Notes: generated from the sequence alone by a model not told the origin. Positions 8,810-17,922 are shown, counted from the stretch's first letter. The stretch is 64,000 nt of DNA from CBDBES01 sp965204465 (GCA_965204465.1 CBDBES010000002.1:1054001-1118000), one strand, 5' to 3'. Numbers and translations are program-made.

Positions 8810-9884
8810 TCGCAAGTATGATCCGGTCAATGCTTTGCTTATTCAAATGAGGATAAATAGGAATTAATATTCCTCTTTTATACATTCCTTCTGTATTCCT
8901 GAAGTTTGCTACAGAAAGTTCCATCAACTGGTGTAATGGACTATAATTTACGATTCTGCGAGTCTCTATGCCAAAATTTTTAAAATGCCTGATCATATCT
9001 TTTGTATTTTTTTCACTGAACACAGGGAAAGAAGAATAGATATCCATTTCTTTAAATTTGAAATAAGTCTTAAAACGGCTTTGCTGAATAGCCTCCAGAT
9101 AAAGGTGACCTATTTTTCTACATCTTTTGGATAGAGTTTCTAAGTGGTTGATTTGTTCTAAACCCATTGCCGCCTGGTAATCGGTTATTGTATAATCATA
9201 GCGGATTCTATAGGGCCTGCTTCCGCCATGCATTTGCAGGTCTTTAGCCATAGAATATAAATGATCCGCATTCGTTAGAAGCATGGCTCCGTTCCCCATT
9301 GTGATCAACATATCCGAATGAAAGCTTATGATTGTCCAGTCTGATATGGAAGTTTTTTTGAAGTCAAAACCGATTATCTCAGAAATATCTTCAATGATCT
9401 TAATTCGTTTTAAATCTTTGATTCTTCTTTTTAATTCATCATAATTTTTAAAGGCACCATAAGGATAAGAAAGAATAATGGCCTTTGTATTTTTATTTAC
9501 TTTTTCCATGATCTGATCCATAGAAGGATGAAAATCACCACGGGCTGCATCTATGATCACTGGAGTTGCTTTTAAGTAACCAATTGCGTCTAGTCCTCCA
9601 AGAGGAGCGAGAGATGTCATGATCACCTCATCACCTTCCTGAATGCCTAATCCAAGAAGTGCTAAATGATAGGCTGAATTTAAAGAAGGAGCGGATAAAG
9701 CCTTTTTAAAACCAAATACATTGGAACTGATATTTTCAAAATTTTTTACGATCTTTCCACAAGATATTTCATCTTGTACCATGCATTCTAATACAGATTT
9801 AAGTTCTTTTGTAGTGATGGTTGGCTTAGTGAATATGATTCCATTATCATATTTCGAAATTTCTTTTTTAAGCGTAGTGATCAT
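8793..9884 (-). CDS. DegT/DnrJ/EryC1/StrS aminotransferase-family protein lacking the PLP lysine
   Basis: The 363-residue protein has the fold-type I layout of sugar aminotransferases: the EGDEVIMTSLAP stretch, EDISEIIGF (equivalent to EDAAQA.G, with the PLP-contacting Asp) and HGGSRPYRIRYDYTITDYQAAMGLEQ (equivalent to the G.N.R....QAA.G..Q region). In active members the catalytic motif reads SFH-x-x-K-x-(I/L)-x-x-GEGG. Here it reads SFHSDMLITMGNGA, so the Schiff-base lysine is Met192 and GEGG has become GNGA. It is therefore unlikely to transaminate. It could be a binding or regulatory paralogue, or a decaying gene kept in frame. Confidence 0.8.
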   Translation of the reverse strand: MITTLKKEISKYDNGIIFTKPTITTKELKSVLECMVQDEISCGKIVKNFENISSNVFGFKKALSAPSLNSAYHLALLGLGIQEGDEVIMTSLAPLGGLDAIGYLKATPVIIDAARGDFHPSMDQIMEKVNKNTKAIILSYPYGAFKNYDELKRRIKDLKRIKIIEDISEIIGFDFKKTSISDWTIISFHSDMLITMGNGAMLLTNADHLYSMAKDLQMHGGSRPYRIRYDYTITDYQAAMGLEQINHLETLSKRCRKIGHLYLEAIQQSRFKTYFKFKEMDIYSSFPVFSEKNTKDMIRHFKNFGIETRRIVNYSPLHQLMELSVANFRNTEGMYKRGILIPIYPHLNKQSIDRIILAIKKFY

Positions 9885-10110
9885 ATTATGTCTCGTAATA
9901 AGTTCGACTCAGTTTGACAATGATTTATTTTTCATCATGCACAAATATTTGTAGCTCATACTAATTTGAAATAAATTTTCTTGAGTCTAAGAAAGGTGTT
10001 TCTATTTCTTGTTACTAGATCATTCTTATTTTACGAAGTAGTGAAGCAGTTACTTATACAGGTAAAGCCGTGAAAATTGTAGCTATAAAAGGTCAAAACG
10101 AAAGCGGATC

Positions 10111-10521
10111 CTATTCTTCAGGCTTTATGCTATTTAATGCTTTAATTACCTCATTGGATGAAGAGAAAATATCTAATTGATAATCCAACTTTAGAAAAAA
10201 TAGGAGTTGCTTAATTTCATCATTCAAATTGAACAAAAAGAATTTCCCGTTTTTAGAATCAATGAATTTTTTTACTTTAATCAATGCTCCAATTCCCATA
10301 GAAGAAAGATATTTTGTGTGTTGCATATCCAAGGCAAAAATCCTGTATCCTGAGTTTACCTGTTCTTCAAACCAAGTCTCAAAATCAGCTGCTACCTGAG
10401 AGTCTAAAGCTCCTTTAAGAATAACAATTGAAAAATTCTCTTCTCTTTCTACATCTATTTCAAACATAAGATTAATTATATTCCATTTCTTAAAAATTGC
10501 TATATGGATGAAAGACTCCAT
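10111..10521 (-). CDS. STAS-domain anti-sigma factor antagonist
   Basis: The roughly 117-residue core, from MFEIDVEREENFSIVILKGALD, has the STAS fold with the conserved phosphorylatable-serine region KYLSSMGIGALIKV. By family it would bind an RsbW-like kinase in a partner switch; one is encoded at 7032. The start is uncertain. ATG 10521 has AAAGG nine bases upstream, but ATG 10464 gives the usual STAS length. The upstream choice lies inside a 38-bp direct repeat, so a duplication may have added the extra N-terminal codons. Confidence 0.75.
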   Translation of the reverse strand: MESFIHIAIFKKWNIINLMFEIDVEREENFSIVILKGALDSQVAADFETWFEEQVNSGYRIFALDMQHTKYLSSMGIGALIKVKKFIDSKNGKFFLFNLNDEIKQLLFFLKLDYQLDIFSSSNEVIKALNSIKPEE

Positions 10522-10621
10522 CAAATAGCACCTTTTAGATATCCAATACTATAGACAAGTCGAAATTGTAAGTGACATAAAAAATCAAATAGCACCTTTT
10601 AGATATCCAATACTATAGACA
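10520..10621. repeat. 38-bp direct repeat pair over the 5' end of the STAS gene
   Basis: Two exact 38-base copies lie at 10520-10557 and 10584-10621, separated by 26 bases. Each begins ATCAAATAGCACCTTTTAG. On the minus strand each copy carries AAAAGGTGCTATTTGAT, so both the ribosome site and the possible start of the STAS gene are duplicated. There are only two copies and no cas gene in the window, so I do not call it a CRISPR array. Confidence 0.85.
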
Positions 10622-10712
10622 TAATACAAAAAGTATACTTCTTTTTTTCACCTTGCAGGCAAATTTTTTTTCTCATAGAATTGTTGGAGAATGATTGCCT
10701 TGCAATAAAGAA

Positions 10713-10741
10713 TTGACAAGAAGACTAAACAATATTAATAT
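10713..10741 (+). promoter_or_regulatory. Sigma-70-type promoter of the interrupted SDR gene
   Basis: TTGACA at 10713-10718 and TAATAT at 10736-10741 are separated by exactly 17 bases. The promoter points at the SDR gene whose ribosome site GGAGG and GTG start follow about 60 bases later. Confidence 0.7.
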
Positions 10742-11144
10742 ACTCTCCGATGCTGCTTGGGAATTTCAGTTAAAAGCAGGCTATTTCGTAATTTTGGAGG
10801 AAATATAGTGACAAATAAACGACAAAATAAATTAACCATTACAATGATTGGGGGTACTGGTAGAACAGGAAGGCATGTCATACCCCTTGCTTTAGAGAAA
10901 GGATATAAAATAAGGTTTCTAACCCGAAATCCTAATAAGTGTGAATTCAAAGAAGGGGTAACAATCGTAAACGGTAGTGTCAGGGATCCAGAGGCCGTAA
11001 GGAATTTGGTACGAGGGACTGATGCGGTAATTTCATGTCTGGGAACATCACGAGGCGAAAAAGAAATGGTGGTTGCTCCTGGAATTCAGGTTATAGTAGA
11101 CGCAATGCAAAAAGAAAAAGTAAAGCGATTGATACACATGTCAT

Positions 11145-12354
11145 GTAGAAACCAATGACATATCTTACACATTAAGAAGCTATTTTAGTCATTCTATTCC
11201 GATGGAACCTTTGATATGGCGTCAAGTTATTTAATGAAGAGTGCGGGCGGATCTTATTATACCAATTCACAAAGTTATCTACGATAGTCTGAATCTCAAT
11301 AATACTCATTCCATTTTTAATTTTACCTTCAAGGGCTCTCTTCAAGGTTTGATTGAAACGCTCTACTTTACCATTCAGCTCTGGCGTTCCTGGACGGATC
11401 AATTTATGCTCAATACCTGCTTCTCTTAAATATTCTTCAAAGCCACTGATCACAGACTTTTTTTTTCTCCTGGGATTCTCTTGGGAAACATATTTAGAAG
11501 TAAACTCGACTCCATTATCTGTTTGTATTTTTTGTGGCATCTCAAATTTTTCCACAAATTTTTTGATCCCATTGGTAGCTTCATAGTTACTATGTTCATC
11601 AGCTATGTGTACCACCACAGTTCGTGAACAATCATCTATAACTGGATAGGCCTTCACAGAATGCCCGTTGTTATCTACTATCCCAAGGTTCACAGTATCC
11701 GTCTGAACCCTCTCTAATGGCTCCTGAAGGGCATAACGCTTTGTATGGCTGTTTTTTCGAGGTATTCTATATTGTTGGGAAATATTCTTGCGCCTGAAGA
11801 TATATCCTAATGTGGAAGCATGTATCTCAATTCCATGATCCCTTTTTAATAATAGGGTTGTCAATTTAGCACCTGCATTATAGTTATCCTTTCTGACTTG
11901 GATAGCCAGATCAATGACGCTCTGGTCTATAGACTTTGAATTACTTTTAGGTTTTCTAGATATGTCTAAAAGTGCCTCCATATTATACTTTGTCTTTCTC
12001 AATCTTCTGATCCAGAAATAATATGTTTGTCGGGCATGACCAAATTTGTCAGAGGTTAATTTAACATTGCCCGATTGTAAGGCTCTTATCAGGAATAATG
12101 CTCTCTTGCGTATTATATGATTTTTTATTCCTTTCAGATTTTCCTGTATAATTGAAATTTCTTGTTCATTATTTTTCATATTTCAATCCTTGATAATTTA
12201 TTTCTAAAATAGACTTAGGGATAAACTGCTTTATTCAGTCCAGAAAATTTCAGGTAGTCGTTCGGTTCGGTTCCCTCACCTTCCTCCTACCTGAAATCAT
12301 GGCCCCTACCCTGGGGATCTAACAAGTAGTGTAAGATATGTCATTGGTTATTGT
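11145..12354 (-). mobile_element. IS481-family insertion sequence with 17-bp target duplication
   Basis: The element is about 1.21 kb. Its inverted ends contain a perfect 21-bp repeat (11150-11170 and 12329-12349), beginning AACCAATGACATATC on the left. It is flanked by a 17-bp direct repeat, ATTGATACACATGTCAT, at 11128-11144 and 12355-12371. IS481 elements make variable, often long, target duplications, which agrees. Between the transposase start and the right end lies a hairpin with an 11-bp stem (12247-12257 with 12287-12297). Confidence 0.9.
11172..12179 (-). CDS. IS481-family transposase (DDE integrase core)
   Basis: The 335-residue protein has an N-terminal helix-turn-helix part (about residues 20-75) and an rve-type catalytic core. 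The acidic triad sits in RVQTDTVN, IQTDNGVEF and LNGKVERFNQ. The reading frame is intact and ends at the inner edge of the left terminal repeat, so the element may still be active. Confidence 0.92.
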   Translation of the reverse strand: MKNNEQEISIIQENLKGIKNHIIRKRALFLIRALQSGNVKLTSDKFGHARQTYYFWIRRLRKTKYNMEALLDISRKPKSNSKSIDQSVIDLAIQVRKDNYNAGAKLTTLLLKRDHGIEIHASTLGYIFRRKNISQQYRIPRKNSHTKRYALQEPLERVQTDTVNLGIVDNNGHSVKAYPVIDDCSRTVVVHIADEHSNYEATNGIKKFVEKFEMPQKIQTDNGVEFTSKYVSQENPRRKKKSVISGFEEYLREAGIEHKLIRPGTPELNGKVERFNQTLKRALEGKIKNGMSIIEIQTIVDNFVNWYNKIRPHSSLNNLTPYQRFHRNRMTKIAS

Positions 12355-12700
12355 ATTGATACACATGTCATCACTTGGATGCAATGACTCTTTCAAGCAA
12401 TGCGTCCAGACAAGTTGGTTTTTTGCCTTTATGGTAAAATTTGGCTTAAAAAAGGTTTTCATAGATATGTCTAAAGCAGAAAAAATAGTACAGGCCGCTA
12501 AAGATGTTAATGTTACATTGGCTCGTTCTACAGTGCTTAAAGATAATGGAAAAAAAGGCTATTTAGTTCGAGAAGTCACCGAAAAGCCAGGGAAGTTTTT
12601 CATAAACAGGCAAGATATTGCTGCTTTTATGGTGGATGCAGTGGAAGAGACAAAATGGTATGGTAAAGCCATGACTATCTATAGCATGTAATATCCATTC

Positions 12701-14608
12701 TCAAAATACCATAGTTCTAAAGAGTTTACTGGCAACGAATGAAGCCATATAGTAGGCGATAAAGGGATATTCTGACGTGGTGCCAAAATTCCATACAAAG
12801 TCATCCGTATTCGTAATATTTCCGTCATTATTAATATCATATCGAACCGATTCCTCGTCTGCTGCAGAATCACCATCTATGTCGAAAGGAGTTTGCCAGT
12901 TGAAGAAAATAGCCAGGGGGCTACAGCTGCCTGTATTAGGGGTTATGGGAGCGATAAATTGAGAAGTTAAGAAGCCGCCTACACAAGTAAGAGTACCTAA
13001 ATTATTGTCTACGGCATTAGGATCGGAGACTTCACTACCATTTCTGAATAATATTGAAGTATCTGTATTATAATAGGAATTGGTTATACTACTACTATCA
13101 TTCTGCCCTACTAAGCCGCCTGTATAAGAATCAGCAGAATAAGAAGCAGAAGAAGAAACATTCCCTGTAGAGTAGGAATTGGTTATACTACTACTTCTAT
13201 TATTAATCCCTACCAGACCGCCTACATAAGAAAAATCAAAAGAACCAGAAGAAGAAGAAGAAACATTCCCTGTAGAGTAAGAATTGGTTATACTACTACT
13301 TCTATCATTAAGCCCTACCAAACCGCCTGCATAAGAAGAACCAGAAGAAGAAGCATCTATGTCTACATTCAATAAGCCAATATTCCTGATCTCCGATCCA
13401 CCTGTATACCCAAAGAGACCTGCATGAAGAGTGACAGAGGTAGTAAGATTGATATTGATTCTAAGATCGCTTATGGTGAATCCTTTTCCGTCTAAAGTTC
13501 CTGTGAATTGATTTGAATTTGTTCCAATGGGCGAAAAATTAGAAATTGAAGAAGCGTCTATGTCTTTACCCAATTCATAGAATGCACCTAGTAATTCATC
13601 TTTTGGTGTACCAATACCGATAAACTGCAATTGCATTGCATTGCATATAATATATGGATCATTTTCTTCTCCAGTGCCATAATTTTCTCCGGACATATCG
13701 GCGGTAAAATTATCTTTTGTGCCAGCACCTGGCTGGTCGCATGGAGTTTCATTTTCCATGATAGTCACCGTTGTGTTAGATATAAGAATGCTATGATATG
13801 GATTATTCGTGTTGGATACGGTCGCAGAATATGATACCATGAAATTTCTGTCTCCAGAATAGACTGCATCATCTGTTATGGTAACGGTGGCAGTCTTAGG
13901 GGTATTCCAATTGCTTGGTGTGAATGTAAGAACACCAGGTGATATGCTTGCCTCGCCAGGATTCCCTGTCAATGTTATCTCTACATTTTGTGTTGGCTCA
14001 TGGCTAATGGATACGCTTATATCTCCACTATCTCCTTCGTCGATAGTCACCGTTGCTGTTATCGTTACCGTCGGTATTTCATTGTCTTGGGCGGTAACCA
14101 TTAGATCATGACCGGGAATGGAATTATAGTCAAGGTCACTACTGCTGGAGGCATGCATAATGGTAATATCAACATCGCCTGAGGCTATGTTATCTTCTCC
14201 TAGGGTCAACGTAACCATTTGGGAACTATCCCAATCAATGTCGGTAAAAGTGAGGGTGATAAATTCATTTGCCATATCAGCAGTTTCACCACCAGAACTT
14301 AATTCTAAATTATCAGGGGAATCGGCAGGCAGGCTGATCTCTATTTCTACATCATCAGAAGGCTGAGAATTCAATATGATCATATAATTCGTTGTTTCCG
14401 TTTCATTTAGAATGATACTTTGTGGGAGGTTATTCCCATTAGATAACTTATAAATAATGCCTGGTTCTCCCTCCATTGGCATTAGGTCCTCCCCATTACC
14501 CGTTGGTGTTGGTGGTATTGGGTCTGGATCGTTTTTATTACTTTTGCAGAAAGGCAGGGACAGAGTGGCTATTATGGCCATGATTCTATATAAACTATTT
14601 ATTTTCAT
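12701..14608 (-). CDS. Surface lipoprotein with Calx-beta-like and GLUG repeats
   Basis: The 635-residue product has a lipoprotein signal ending LSLPFC (Cys21) and a Pro/Asp-rich spacer. Two to three Calx-beta-like repeats follow (about residues 60-290; signatures VTVTITDDAVYSGDRNFMV and VTIMENE). Next come GLUG-type repeats (about 395-520; YVGGLVGINNRSSSITNSYS and variants), which usually build beta-helical stalks. A dockerin- or EF-hand-like loop, DINNDGNITNTDDF, lies near the C terminus and could bind calcium. I infer a surface-exposed, adhesin-like lipoprotein. AAGGAG precedes the ATG. It is transcribed toward the split SDR gene. Confidence 0.8.
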   Translation of the reverse strand: MKINSLYRIMAIIATLSLPFCKSNKNDPDPIPPTPTGNGEDLMPMEGEPGIIYKLSNGNNLPQSIILNETETTNYMIILNSQPSDDVEIEISLPADSPDNLELSSGGETADMANEFITLTFTDIDWDSSQMVTLTLGEDNIASGDVDITIMHASSSSDLDYNSIPGHDLMVTAQDNEIPTVTITATVTIDEGDSGDISVSISHEPTQNVEITLTGNPGEASISPGVLTFTPSNWNTPKTATVTITDDAVYSGDRNFMVSYSATVSNTNNPYHSILISNTTVTIMENETPCDQPGAGTKDNFTADMSGENYGTGEENDPYIICNAMQLQFIGIGTPKDELLGAFYELGKDIDASSISNFSPIGTNSNQFTGTLDGKGFTISDLRININLTTSVTLHAGLFGYTGGSEIRNIGLLNVDIDASSSGSSYAGGLVGLNDRSSSITNSYSTGNVSSSSSGSFDFSYVGGLVGINNRSSSITNSYSTGNVSSSASYSADSYTGGLVGQNDSSSITNSYYNTDTSILFRNGSEVSDPNAVDNNLGTLTCVGGFLTSQFIAPITPNTGSCSPLAIFFNWQTPFDIDGDSAADEESVRYDINNDGNITNTDDFVWNFGTTSEYPFIAYYMASFVASKLFRTMVF

Positions 14609-14703
14609 ATTTTTACTCCTTTAATTTAAAATTGTTCAGTGAAATACAAAATCGGCTGTATTTGTGTTTTGCCGCATTTAGCCTGCTGTTATCGATCTAT
14701 CTT

Positions 14704-14785
14704 TGAGTTTACCCCATAAAGTGAACACTCTTTTTTTCACCCTACGGGTGCAAAACACGGATGTTTTTATTTCCATCCCAGATTC
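14704..14785. repeat. Dispersed repeat copy between lipoprotein and lspA (gap 14609-15090)
   Basis: Within this 482-base gap I see no convincing gene. The block ACCCCATAAAGTGAACACTC (14710-14729) matches the reverse complement of 58900-58921 with one change. The following CACCCTACGGGTG and the GGATGTTTTTATTTCCA block match the repeat near the window start in reverse complement. The first block resembles the ends of some IS3-type elements, so this may be an IS scar. Confidence 0.55.
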
Positions 14786-15090
14786 CCGGAAACTGTTTTA
14801 TAAGTTGGGTATTCTAATCTATGGCTTTCCCTGGGCAATTTTAGTCTTTCTGTGTTTCTAAAGCAAAAATGCCAGTCATTAAGATGAGTAACGTTATTGG
14901 TTGAATATAGCTATAGATATGTCCTGATTTGCCATAAATAATTTTAAATCGTATATGATCATTTACTATTGTTAGTATTCTATAGCAAAATGCGGATATG
15001 AAATGAAAAGTCAAGTCTTTTTTTATTTTACGGTACAATACTAGTAAATTGCTTGACGCAGTTCCTAAAATTTAAAAATAACTCATCACT

Positions 15091-15600
15091 ATGAGTAAAG
15101 GTGCAAAATATCGTTTTTTTAGTACAGTGGTTATATGTTGGAGTCTGGATGTAGTCACAAAAATATGGGCTGTGGATGCATTATCCAATTATAAGTTAAT
15201 TTCAGTGATTGGAGATTATCTAAGGTTTCGTTTGGTTTATAATACAGGGGGGGTATTTGGTATATTCCAGGGTAATCCAATGGTTTTTCAGGTATTAACA
15301 GGAATTGCAATCGTATTTTTGATCATATACTTTATAAAAACAGTTCCAAAAAGTGATCTGTTCATTTGGGCGGTTTCTTTAATACTGGGAGGGGCATTTG
15401 GTAATTTTACAGATCGTTTTTTTAGAGTGGGAGTGGTTGATTTTATTGATATGGGGATCGGTGCTAAAAGGTGGCCTACTTATAATGTGGCCGATTCATG
15501 TATTTCTATCGGTGCGGTGCTTTTAGCCATTGCATTTTATAAAATGGAAAAAGAAGCCCAGGCAAAACAATCCGAGAAAATTAAAAAAGCAGGATCATAA
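15091..15600 (+). CDS. lspA: Lipoprotein signal peptidase (signal peptidase II)
   Basis: The 169-residue membrane protein has four hydrophobic segments and the two family motifs that hold the catalytic aspartates: GGAFGNFTDRFFRVGVVDFID and YNVADSCISIG. It cleaves prolipoproteins before the lipidated Cys, so it serves the many lipoproteins in this window. A TTGACG element near 15052 may be its -35. It is followed after 38 bases by the rluD-type gene. Confidence 0.96.
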   Translation: MSKGAKYRFFSTVVICWSLDVVTKIWAVDALSNYKLISVIGDYLRFRLVYNTGGVFGIFQGNPMVFQVLTGIAIVFLIIYFIKTVPKSDLFIWAVSLILGGAFGNFTDRFFRVGVVDFIDMGIGAKRWPTYNVADSCISIGAVLLAIAFYKMEKEAQAKQSEKIKKAGS

Positions 15601-15638
15601 CTTTTCTGTCTTGAAACTAAAAGTCGAAAGATCCTTGT

Positions 15639-16580
15639 ATGCAGAAAGGAAATCAGCAAGTATTTACGGATATCATTAAAGCCAAAGAACGTTTGGATAT
15701 TGCTGTTCATAAAAGATGGCCGGATATAGTATCCAGAAGTGGTGCGCAAAAATTGATCATGAAAGGATTGATCCAGGTAGATGAAAAAATAATTCAGAAG
15801 TCTGCCTTTATACCACTAAAAGATTCTCAAATGAAAGTAACAGTCTTATCTGAACCTGCATATAAATTAATACCGTTAGATCAAAATATACCAATACTAT
15901 ATGAGGATGATCATTTAGCTTTAATTCATAAACCTGCTGGAATGACAGTCCATCCGGGTGCGGGCACAGGAGAAGATACATTAGCTCATTCTTTATTGGC
16001 TCAATTTGATCATTTATCTAGCGTAAATAAAACAGAGCGACCTGGCATTGTGCACCGCCTGGATCGTGAAACAGAAGGAGTAATGATCATTGCCAAACGA
16101 AATGCTTCTCATAGACTTTTGGCTTCCCAATTTAAGAACAGGCAAATTGAAAAAGAATATCATGCCTGGGTGGTAGGAATCCCTTCTCCCCCTAAAGCAA
16201 CAATATCAGGGTTTATCCAGCGTAATCAATTTAATCGGAAATTAATGAAGTTTACCTATCTAAAAAACTCTACTACTTCCAGAAATGCTTCTTTATCCTA
16301 TCAAGTTGAAAAAACTCATAGAGACTATTCTTTTTTAAAAATAAAACTACATACAGGTAGAACTCACCAGATCAGAGCAACTCTTGCAGCGATACATTCT
16401 CCCGTTGTAGGAGATCGATCGTATGGAAGTAAAATCTCTAAAGAAAAAGCAGATATTTTTGGATTGCTGCTCATTGCAAATAAAATTTGCTTTCAGCATC
16501 CCATATTGAAAAAAAATATAGAAATGGAGATTAAAATTCCTAAAAGATTTGATAGGTTTGAAGATGAAATAAGCCTTTAA
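15639..16580 (+). CDS. rluD: RluD-family 23S rRNA pseudouridine synthase
   Basis: The 313-residue protein has an N-terminal S4 RNA-binding domain (about residues 15-75) and the RluA/RluD catalytic domain. The motif GIVHRLDRETEG contains the catalytic Asp, and LHTGRTHQIR is also conserved. The family makes pseudouridines in the helix 69 region of 23S rRNA or related sites. The symbol is by family; RluC-type specificity cannot be excluded. It lies tightly between lspA and der. Confidence 0.85.
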   Translation: MQKGNQQVFTDIIKAKERLDIAVHKRWPDIVSRSGAQKLIMKGLIQVDEKIIQKSAFIPLKDSQMKVTVLSEPAYKLIPLDQNIPILYEDDHLALIHKPAGMTVHPGAGTGEDTLAHSLLAQFDHLSSVNKTERPGIVHRLDRETEGVMIIAKRNASHRLLASQFKNRQIEKEYHAWVVGIPSPPKATISGFIQRNQFNRKLMKFTYLKNSTTSRNASLSYQVEKTHRDYSFLKIKLHTGRTHQIRATLAAIHSPVVGDRSYGSKISKEKADIFGLLLIANKICFQHPILKKNIEMEIKIPKRFDRFEDEISL

Positions 16581-16595
16581 AATCCTATTCTCAAA

Positions 16596-17921
16596 ATGCC
16601 ATCTATAGCTATCATAGGCAGACAAAATGTAGGCAAAAGTACTTTATTCAATGCATTGATTGGTACTCGAAAAAGTATTGCCCATGATCAACCTGGTGTT
16701 ACCAGAGATATCGTAAGTTTAAAATTAAGGTGGGGCCAAATCAATTGGGAAATTTCTGATTTCCCAGGTTTTGAAAATATCTCTGGCATAAAAGATGATC
16801 CATTGGCTCGCCTGGCAATAGAAAATGCAATCCAAAAATTACAGAAATACCATTTGCTTCTATGGACAGTGTCTCGTAGTGGTTTAACTGCCTATGAATA
16901 TGAATTACATAAAATACTTAGAACTTCTAATCAAAAATTTTGGCTATTAGTAAATTTTACCGATAGTCCTTCTTTAGAAACAGATGCATCTGATTTTTAT
17001 TCTCTGGGAATATCAAAGGTATTTTTTATCTCTGCATTGAACTATAGAAATATAGTTTTCTTAAAAGAGAGTATGATCTCTCATTTCATCAATCAAAAAT
17101 CAAATGCAAATATAGTCGATAAAGACGAGTCGGAAAAATTTATTCCCGAAATTGCTATTATTGGAAAACCAAATGTGGGCAAGAGCACTCTATTCAATTA
17201 TTTACTTCAAAAGACAAAAGCGCTTACTTCGGCAATTTCAGGCACTACCAGAGATTCTTTAGATGAAGAATTTTATTACTATAAGAAAAAAATTAAGCTC
17301 ATCGATACGGCAGGGCTTAGAAAAAAAAGGTCTGCACAGGATCATATTGAAAAATTTTCAGTCCAAAGAACTTATCAATCCATTGAAAGAGCTAATGTAG
17401 TTATATTGTTGATGGATCCTCTGGAAGGTTTCGATCGACAAATCAAGACAATTCTGAATCTAGTAAATAAAATGACCAAGCCATTATTATTAGGGATAAA
17501 TAAGAGTGATATTTTGAAAGAAAGACCTGAAATAAAAGAAAATATTCAAAAAGAACTAAAAGAAATGCGAAAAATATTCTGGAATTTCCCCGTTGAATTT
17601 GTAAGTGCTTTGAAAGGAGATAAAACATCTAAGCTGATCCGTCAGGCATTAGAGCTTCATCAAAAGTCATGCACAATCCATTCTACGTCTAAGTTGAATG
17701 CCGTTCTAAAAAAAATTAAAGGCTTATCTATATTCACTTCAAATCGTATAAAGCTTTCTTATATCACTCAAAAAGAGGTATCTATGCATTTTATTTTGTT
17801 TTCAAATCAAGTAAAACTATTGCCTTCTGTAAATCGTTTTTTAACCCGATCGATTCAAAAACATCTGGAAATAACCGAGCTACCAGTTAAAATTGAAAAT
17901 AGATTTTCAAATAAGAAATGA
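16596..17921 (+). CDS. der: Ribosome assembly GTPase Der (EngA)
   Basis: The 441-residue protein has two tandem G domains and a C-terminal KH-like domain (about residues 365-435). G1 motifs are GRQNVGKS and GKPNVGKS, and G3 motifs are DFPG and DTAG. The second domain has a normal G4 (NKSD). In the first domain the G4 motif appears as NFTD, with Lys replaced by Phe, so its guanine specificity or affinity may be altered. Der acts in 50S subunit maturation. The gene ends in TGA, showing that TGA is a stop in this organism. Confidence 0.93.
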   Translation: MPSIAIIGRQNVGKSTLFNALIGTRKSIAHDQPGVTRDIVSLKLRWGQINWEISDFPGFENISGIKDDPLARLAIENAIQKLQKYHLLLWTVSRSGLTAYEYELHKILRTSNQKFWLLVNFTDSPSLETDASDFYSLGISKVFFISALNYRNIVFLKESMISHFINQKSNANIVDKDESEKFIPEIAIIGKPNVGKSTLFNYLLQKTKALTSAISGTTRDSLDEEFYYYKKKIKLIDTAGLRKKRSAQDHIEKFSVQRTYQSIERANVVILLMDPLEGFDRQIKTILNLVNKMTKPLLLGINKSDILKERPEIKENIQKELKEMRKIFWNFPVEFVSALKGDKTSKLIRQALELHQKSCTIHSTSKLNAVLKKIKGLSIFTSNRIKLSYITQKEVSMHFILFSNQVKLLPSVNRFLTRSIQKHLEITELPVKIENRFSNKK

Positions 17922-17922
17922 T

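Larger units (their letters stand above)
10808..12691 (+). pseudogene. Atypical SDR (NAD(P)-binding oxidoreductase), split by IS481
   Basis: The N-terminal part (10808-11144) has the Rossmann motif MIGGTGRTGRHV and the SCLGTSRG stretch of atypical short-chain dehydrogenases of the NmrA/BLVRB-like kind. The C-terminal part resumes after the insertion element, at about 12355, and ends at 12691. Removing the element plus one copy of the 17-bp target duplication restores an exact in-frame join (KRLIHMSSLGCND). The full enzyme would have about 225 residues. The start is GTG 10808, with GGAGG seven bases upstream. Both halves otherwise look undamaged, so the insertion is probably recent. Confidence 0.9.

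Noticed and set aside
10011..10177. Coding-like plus-strand stretch (EAVTYTGKAVKIVAIKGQNE) running into the STAS gene
   Set aside because: It has no start codon, is short and overlaps a convincing gene antisense; at most it is a gene relic.
10520..10621. CRISPR mini-array
   Set aside because: There are only two repeats and one spacer, no cas genes in the window, and the repeat covers the start of a STAS gene.
14841..15038. 65-residue minus-strand ORF in the lipoprotein-lspA gap
   Set aside because: There is no ribosome site, no recognisable motif and no coding-like pattern.
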